Shown here in pieces: positions 6,258 to 9,752 of a DNA stretch of 9,752 nucleotides (position 1 is its first letter; every line of letters starts with the position of its first letter). This stretch comes from an uncultured Eubacterium sp. (GTDB lineage Bacteria > Bacillota > Clostridia > Lachnospirales > Lachnospiraceae), in NCBI GenBank assembly GCA_934351445.1, contig CAKRIZ010000053.1:1-9752 (forward strand). Direction: 5' to 3'. A program made the translations under genes and the position numbers. Under the pieces are notes generated by a model that worked only from the letters and a program-made list of their open reading frames with translations, did not search any database and was not told where the DNA came from.

Positions 6258-7544
6258 ATGCATATGATTAAAACAAATAGCCGTAAGCGGCTCTCTGTCA
6301 CTCGGGCTGTATGGCTGCTGACCGCGCTTGTCATCCTGCTTTGCTGCGTACATACCGTGCCGGCGCAGGCTGCACTGCGCCTGAATAAGACTACACTGTC
6401 ACTGACTGAGGGACAGTCGGCAGCCCTGAAGCTAAATGGCACAAATAAAAAAATCATCTGGCGCAGCAGCAACAAATCAGTCGCTGTTGTCACCAAAAAA
6501 GGGAAAGTGACCGCTAAGACTCCCGGTGAGGCAGTCATCACTGCATCTGCCGGCAAAAAAGTCAGGAAATGTACCGTCACCGTCACAACCGACTATGCAA
6601 AATATTACGAATATCAGATAAAATATGATAAAGTGACGATCAACAAGCTGCTCCGCATCTCTGAGACAGAGCTTACGGTTCCGGATACGATCGAAGGCTG
6701 TCCCGTCACAGAACTGACTGACGGTCTGTTCGAAAACTGCGATGGTCTGGAAAAGATCACACTGCCATCCGGCATCACCAGAATCGGGGCATCCACATTT
6801 GCCGGCTGCCATCAGTTGCGCGAGATTGTCTGCAGCGGCAGCATCTCCTCGATCGGTGCACGCGCATTCTACGAATGCAATGCGCTCGAAAAACTGCCGG
6901 ATCTGTCAGCCGTAGAGACAATTGATGCAGAGACATTTTATAACTGTGATGCCCTCAGCTCACTCCCGATCGCATTAAATTTGAAGTCCATCGGTGACTA
7001 TGCATTCTATGACTGTGACAAACTACTCACATTTTTTGGTTCAGACAGCCTGTCTTCGATCGGCAAATGCGCATTTAAAAGTTGTGATGCACTGCTCGGT
7101 ATCTCTGGCTGCAAAAACGTACTGACGATCGGTGAGGAATGCTTTGCAGACTGCAAGCAGCTTGGCACTGTATCTGTAGGCGATAAACTGACCACGCTTG
7201 GCAACGGCTGTTTTTCAGGCTGTGAAAAGCTAGGTTCCGTGCATCTGTCCAACCTGCTCTCCGCAATCCCTGACCGATGCTTCTATAATTGTTATGCACT
7301 GAGCAACGTGACCGTACCTACAGGTGTCACCAGGATCGGAAATATGGCTTTTTACAACTGTATCAAACTATCGATCCTGACATTCCCCGGAACCGGTATC
7401 ACAAGTATTGCAGCTGATTCCTTTGCAGGCGTTCCGCTCAGCAGTCTTCAGGTCTGGTACAAGGCAACGGCCAGCGCATCCAGCTATCTCGAAACATGGC
7501 TGAAAGCCCCCGCACAAAGTGCGATCCAGCTGCATGCGATCTGA
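6258..7544 (+). CDS. Secreted BspA-like leucine-rich-repeat protein with Big_2-like domain
   Basis: A 428-residue exported protein. Residues 1-38 are a signal peptide with a hydrophobic core (AVWLLTALVILLCC) and cut site AQA. Residues 40-110 look like a Big_2 bacterial Ig-like domain (IIWRSSNKSVAVV, KGKVTAKTPGEAVITA). Residues about 130-395 are eleven BspA/LRR_5-type repeats of the form AFxxCxxLxxIxLxxxLxxIG. The key phenylalanines fall at 158, 181, 204, 227, 250, 273, 296, 319, 342 and 365, exactly 23 residues apart, with a last one at 389. Proteins of this type act in surface binding or adhesion; ligands are mostly unknown. No LPxTG, SLH or choline-binding repeats are present, so how it stays on the cell is unclear. 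Two ATGs compete (residues 1 and 3); the ribosome binding site favours the first. It is divergent from the protease operon and ends at the terminator at 7596-7635. Confidence 0.92.
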   Translation: MHMIKTNSRKRLSVTRAVWLLTALVILLCCVHTVPAQAALRLNKTTLSLTEGQSAALKLNGTNKKIIWRSSNKSVAVVTKKGKVTAKTPGEAVITASAGKKVRKCTVTVTTDYAKYYEYQIKYDKVTINKLLRISETELTVPDTIEGCPVTELTDGLFENCDGLEKITLPSGITRIGASTFAGCHQLREIVCSGSISSIGARAFYECNALEKLPDLSAVETIDAETFYNCDALSSLPIALNLKSIGDYAFYDCDKLLTFFGSDSLSSIGKCAFKSCDALLGISGCKNVLTIGEECFADCKQLGTVSVGDKLTTLGNGCFSGCEKLGSVHLSNLLSAIPDRCFYNCYALSNVTVPTGVTRIGNMAFYNCIKLSILTFPGTGITSIAADSFAGVPLSSLQVWYKATASASSYLETWLKAPAQSAIQLHAI

Positions 7545-7566
7545 TGCAGGGACAATATGATAACCA

Positions 7567-7597
7567 TTCATGTGATAGGAAATTCCTATCACATGAA
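7567..7597. repeat. Perfect 31-bp palindrome
   Basis: TTCATGTGATAGGAA (7567-7581) and TTCCTATCACATGAA (7583-7597) are exact reverse complements around one A. It lies 22 bases after the leucine-rich-repeat stop codon and runs directly into the terminator. As RNA it would form a stem of about 13 bp with a small loop. It could be a 3' stability hairpin or a DNA-binding palindrome. Confidence 0.8.
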
Positions 7598-7635
7598 AAA
7601 AATACCATGCAGGATCACCTGCATGGTATTTTTTT
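7596..7635. terminator. Strong bidirectional rho-independent terminator
   Basis: An 18-bp perfect stem (7596-7613 with 7618-7635) around the loop ATCA, with seven A on the left and seven T on the right. It ends both the leucine-rich-repeat transcript (+) and the convergent Spo0A-C-like gene (-). The stop codon of the latter (7634-7636) overlaps the T-run. Confidence 0.95.
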
Positions 7636-8137
7636 ATTTTCTATATCTCATTGCCGTATTGATTAGAAATTCTGCATTCGTAGGTCTGCCATTCATATTG
7701 TCACACGGAAACGGATAGCGGCAACGCAAAGCATCCAGATTACTTCGTTTCCAGACAGATTCAATTGCATTCCGAATCGTGCGCTCGACGCTGCTCACGG
7801 AAGTCCCGTAATACTTCGCCACCTTTGGATACACATCATGCGTCACACGTATCTGCCTTCCATACCCCATTTTGGAAATCAGATAAATAGCTATCACGAT
7901 GTTATTAAACCCCACTTGACCTCTACGAAATCCCATCCCCACGAGATCCGAAGCGATCTGCATCTGCAACCGATTTCCCCGATTGGCTGCAACCTCCGAT
8001 AGTGTCTTCTTTTTCCGGTCTGATGAACCGGATTCTGCCGTCTCCATCTCATTCCATATGACGACAGTCATTCCCTGTGTCTGTAAGTACTCTAACAGTT
8101 GTGTCTCTTGTCCTGATTCGAATACTGCCCCATTCAT
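7634..8137 (-). CDS. Spo0A C-terminal-domain DNA-binding protein lacking a receiver
   Basis: A 167-residue protein whose residues about 56-164 match the Spo0A C-terminal DNA-binding domain. The helix-turn-helix segment VYPKVAKYYGTSVSSVERTIRNAIESVWKRSN parallels that of Spo0A ([28 protein letters not shown]), and the closing GRPTNAEF matches its GKPTNSEF. True Spo0A is about 265 residues with an N-terminal phospho-receiver. Here residues 1-55 are too short for one and show no phosphoacceptor Asp motif, so activity cannot be set by the usual phosphorelay. It is therefore not the master sporulation regulator but a paralog. AGGAGG lies 7 bases before the ATG. The promoter at 8161-8191 and the terminator at 7596-7635 make it a one-gene unit. 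Target genes are unknown; it might recognise 0A-box-like sites (TGTCGAA). Confidence 0.88.
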   Translation of the reverse strand: MNGAVFESGQETQLLEYLQTQGMTVVIWNEMETAESGSSDRKKKTLSEVAANRGNRLQMQIASDLVGMGFRRGQVGFNNIVIAIYLISKMGYGRQIRVTHDVYPKVAKYYGTSVSSVERTIRNAIESVWKRSNLDALRCRYPFPCDNMNGRPTNAEFLINTAMRYRK

Positions 8138-8160
8138 AAGAACCCCTCCTTTTCTATGAA

Positions 8161-8191
8161 ATTATATGGTAGATTAACCCTACCACATCAA
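8161..8191 (-). promoter_or_regulatory. Promoter with 19-bp palindromic spacer (MerR-type architecture)
   Basis: On the minus strand, TTGATG (8186-8191) and TATAAT (8161-8166) are separated by 19 bases. The whole spacer is the dyad TGGTAG-ggttaat-CTACCA (8167-8185). A long spacer filled by an operator dyad is the hallmark of promoters activated by MerR-family regulators, which distort the DNA. The predicted start is near 8154, one base before the ribosome binding site, giving a very short leader. Confidence 0.6.
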
Positions 8192-8224
8192 CGTAGAAAA
8201 GTGAATAAGAGACTGTCATTTGCA

Positions 8225-8242
8225 AAAAAATGGTAATTTTTT
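8225..8242 (-). terminator. Weak A/T hairpin after the response regulator gene
   Basis: On the minus strand AAAAAAT and ATTTTTT can pair around TACC, 15 bases past the LytTR gene stop, ending in a T-run. The stem has no G-C pairs and would terminate poorly if at all. No better terminator is seen between the LytTR gene and the Spo0A-C-like gene. Confidence 0.25.
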
Positions 8243-8256
8243 ACACAATTTTGACT

Positions 8257-8976
8257 TTATGTGTAATATTGATGAAAACTCTCCTTTACAGAGACGTTAT
8301 ATTTTCTGCTAATCGGTATTTCTCTTCCATCCTGCATCAATACCGTATTCTTAAAGCAGGCCTTAACCGCATCGAGATTGACCACAAACGACACGTGCGT
8401 CTGCACAAAACGCTCATCCTCGAGCAGCGGCTTCAACTTCGCAGAAAAAGATTCCCGCAGTGTCACACTCTGGTAGACCCTGCCGCTGCTTGTCGTGATC
8501 CGGAGTGTCTGTCCGTCACGCTCCACATACATAATGCTCGAATAGCGCAATTTCCGTTCTCCGTCAGCCATGCGGATCGGGAAATATTTCTTTTCCTTTT
8601 TCCGCGCATCGGCAAATACATAATCCAGCATATCATATAATTCGCGCGGCCGCACCGGCTTTACAAAATAGCGCAGTGCATGCACGTTAAACGCATTCAT
8701 GGTATCTTTCTTTGAAGCGGTGATAAACACAATAGGATTGTAATGATAATGAAGCCTGATTTTTCGTGCCAGATCGATACCATTCCCATCTGGGAAAAAG
8801 ATATCCAGCAAGTACATATCCGATTCAATTTTTTCAAGATCTTCTTCCAGTGGGACCGGCGAATCGTATTCCAATATCTCCAGATCCGGTATCTGTCGTT
8901 TTTCTCGATACCGCAAAACCATTTCTTTTACGATAGTTCTACCGATCGGACTGTCATCACAAATGCTGATGATCAT
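8257..8976 (-). CDS. LytTR-family response regulator
   Basis: A 239-residue two-domain response regulator. The receiver (1 to about 122) has the acidic pair D7/D8, phosphoacceptor D58 (YLLDIFFPDGNG), T86 (ITAS) and K106 (FVKP), all expected for an active phospho-switch. Residues about 131-236 are a LytTR DNA-binding domain: FPIRMADGERKLRYSSIMYVERDGQTLRI, RESFSAKLKPLLEDERFVQTHVSFVVNLDAV, GREIPISRKY. Such regulators commonly control quorum-related, bacteriocin, surface or virulence genes together with a membrane histidine kinase. No kinase is next to it here, so it is an orphan within the window. AGGAG (8983-8987) is 6 bases before the ATG. It lies 75 bases after engB on the same strand and may share its transcript. 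A TGTCGAA heptamer sits in that gap. Confidence 0.93.
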   Translation of the reverse strand: MIISICDDSPIGRTIVKEMVLRYREKRQIPDLEILEYDSPVPLEEDLEKIESDMYLLDIFFPDGNGIDLARKIRLHYHYNPIVFITASKKDTMNAFNVHALRYFVKPVRPRELYDMLDYVFADARKKEKKYFPIRMADGERKLRYSSIMYVERDGQTLRITTSSGRVYQSVTLRESFSAKLKPLLEDERFVQTHVSFVVNLDAVKACFKNTVLMQDGREIPISRKYNVSVKESFHQYYT

Positions 8977-9032
8977 ATAACGCTCCTGTTCATCTCCTTT
9001 TTAAAAATATCTTTTATTTTATCAATTTGAGA

Positions 9033-9039
9033 TGTCGAA
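9033..9039. promoter_or_regulatory. Possible 0A-box (TGTCGAA)
   Basis: The heptamer TGTCGAA is the core of the Spo0A binding site and lies 57 bases upstream of the LytTR gene start. It is the only exact copy I found in the window. A 7-mer is expected about once on two strands of this length by chance, so support is weak. Confidence 0.25.
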
Positions 9040-9051
9040 TATTGTCACCAG

Positions 9052-9648
9052 CTATCTGCCCGTCCATCCGACCAGTTCATCCATCAATCCCCAGATCTCA
9101 TCCCTGCCCTGTTTTGTCTCAGCCGAGAATGGAATAACCACATCCCCTGCTTTCAGTCCGAGACCGGCACGCACCTCTTTGAGCGCCTTTTGTACCTGTG
9201 AGCGTTTCAGCTTGTCCAGTTTTGTAGCAATAATGATGGGCTGATAACCCTGATACACGATCCAGTCATACATCGTCTTGTCGTTGGCTCCCGGTGTATG
9301 CCGGATATCAATCAGCAGAAACACCGCCTGCAGCTGCTTGCTCGTATGCAGATAGTTCTCAATCATCATGCCCCATTTGGCACGCTCACTTTCCGACACC
9401 TTGGCATATCCATAACCCGGCAGGTCTACCAGATACATCACGTCATTGATATTATAGAAATTAATCGTCTGTGTCTTTCCCGGCTGTGAAGAAGTACGCG
9501 CCAGTGATTTACGATTCATCAGTGCATTGATCAGCGAGGATTTTCCGACATTCGATTTGCCCGCAAACGCGATCTCCGGCAGCTGATTGTCCGGGATCTT
9601 ACTCGTAATTCCGCATACCGTCTCCAGATTCACCTGTTTAATTACCAT
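9052..9648 (-). CDS. engB: Ribosome biogenesis GTPase YsxC/EngB
   Basis: A 198-residue GTPase of the EngB/YsxC (YihA) family, which acts in assembly of the 50S ribosomal subunit and is usually essential. All G motifs are present: G1 GKSNVGKS (30-37), G2 around PGKTQTINFY (56-65), G3 DLPGYG (75-80), G4 TKLD (142-145) and G5 SAE (175-177). The EIAFAGKSNVGKSSLIN block is the family signature. Length is close to B. subtilis YsxC (195). I place the start at 9648, where the family normally begins (MVIKQVNLETV). The frame stays open upstream with an earlier ATG at 9693, but the extra 15 residues lie in an inverted repeat and look unlike the family. Neither start has a strong ribosome binding site. 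Confidence 0.96.
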   Translation of the reverse strand: MVIKQVNLETVCGITSKIPDNQLPEIAFAGKSNVGKSSLINALMNRKSLARTSSQPGKTQTINFYNINDVMYLVDLPGYGYAKVSESERAKWGMMIENYLHTSKQLQAVFLLIDIRHTPGANDKTMYDWIVYQGYQPIIIATKLDKLKRSQVQKALKEVRAGLGLKAGDVVIPFSAETKQGRDEIWGLMDELVGWTGR

Positions 9649-9667
9649 CTTTTTTCTGCCACTCAAA

Positions 9668-9693
9668 ATGTGTTTAAATATACTCAAACACAT
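9668..9693. repeat. Inverted repeat upstream of engB
   Basis: ATGTGTTT (9668-9675) and AAACACAT (9686-9693) are perfect 8-bp inverted arms around 10 bases. The centre of the repeat is about 32 bases upstream of the engB start. It could be an operator, or a weak transcript hairpin, since TTTT follows it on the minus strand. Confidence 0.5.
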
Positions 9694-9722
9694 CGAGAAA
9701 TTGAAGTCCTTGCGGATACTTC

Positions 9723-9752
9723 TTACTGCTTCATTGTGTATGCTTTGGCGAT
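9723..9752 (-). CDS. Possible 3' end of an upstream gene (partial)
   Basis: A minus-strand frame entering from the right edge gives nine codons (IAKAYTMKQ) and then a TAA at 9723-9725. A hairpin with a GCAA loop (about 9703-9722) follows. In many Firmicutes lon lies just upstream of ysxC, but these few residues do not let me identify the gene, and other frames are also open here. Confidence 0.22.
   Translation of the reverse strand: MAKAYTMKQ

Noticed and set aside
8230..8640. Plus-strand open frame of 136 codons
   Set aside because: Antisense to the LytTR domain; no ribosome binding site and no recognisable motif.
8976..8997. Six-codon leader ORF overlapping the LytTR start by ATGA
   Set aside because: The Shine-Dalgarno sequence touches its ATG with no spacer, so it is unlikely to be translated; AGGAG nearer the main start explains LytTR initiation.
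9649..9693. N-terminal extension of EngB from an earlier ATG
   Set aside because: The family begins at the later Met and the extra codons fall within an inverted repeat.
1..9752. CRISPR arrays, tRNA, rRNA, transposases, prophage genes
   Set aside because: No spaced direct repeats, tRNA cloverleaf, rRNA sequence or recombinase/transposase motifs were seen.

Overview
The window looks like chromosome from a Gram-positive, low-to-mid GC anaerobe of the Clostridia, most likely a Lachnospiraceae-type gut bacterium. The grounds are strong AAGGAGG-like ribosome binding sites, a Spo0A-type DNA-binding domain, a BspA-like leucine-rich-repeat protein with a bacterial Ig-like domain, a DUF5050-like propeller protein and a YsxC/EngB GTPase. 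This is inferred from gene content; no rRNA or other phylogenetic marker is present.

Layout, left to right. Bases 1-120 hold a perfect hairpin and a minus-strand extended -10 promoter, possibly a small RNA or interspersed repeat cut by the window edge. A promoter at 144-172 drives a CYTH-domain triphosphate-binding enzyme (209-703, +). After it come an unusual long hairpin (711-763) and a bidirectional terminator (767-812). A five-gene minus-strand operon then runs from 6112 down to 842: a secreted subtilisin-like protease, a secreted beta-propeller-like protein, an SseB-domain protein, a single-pass membrane protein with a Q/P/R-rich linker, and a small acidic protein. Gaps between these genes are 15 to 53 bases. 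A divergent promoter pair inside an 18-base-arm inverted repeat (6136-6183) separates the operon from a secreted Ig-like plus leucine-rich-repeat protein (6258-7544, +).

Past a palindrome and a strong bidirectional terminator (7567-7635) lie three minus-strand genes: a receiver-less Spo0A-C-type regulator, a LytTR response regulator and engB. The first has a MerR-type promoter architecture. The last 100 bases hold an inverted repeat just upstream of engB and perhaps the tail of an upstream gene.

The protease, propeller protein and repeat protein all carry signal peptides. The protease and the repeat protein each carry a Big_2-like domain and are transcribed from adjoining promoters, so they plausibly form one extracellular module. 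The three downstream operon genes encode a cytosolic and membrane-facing set of unknown role. The two regulators next door have no demonstrated link to this module.
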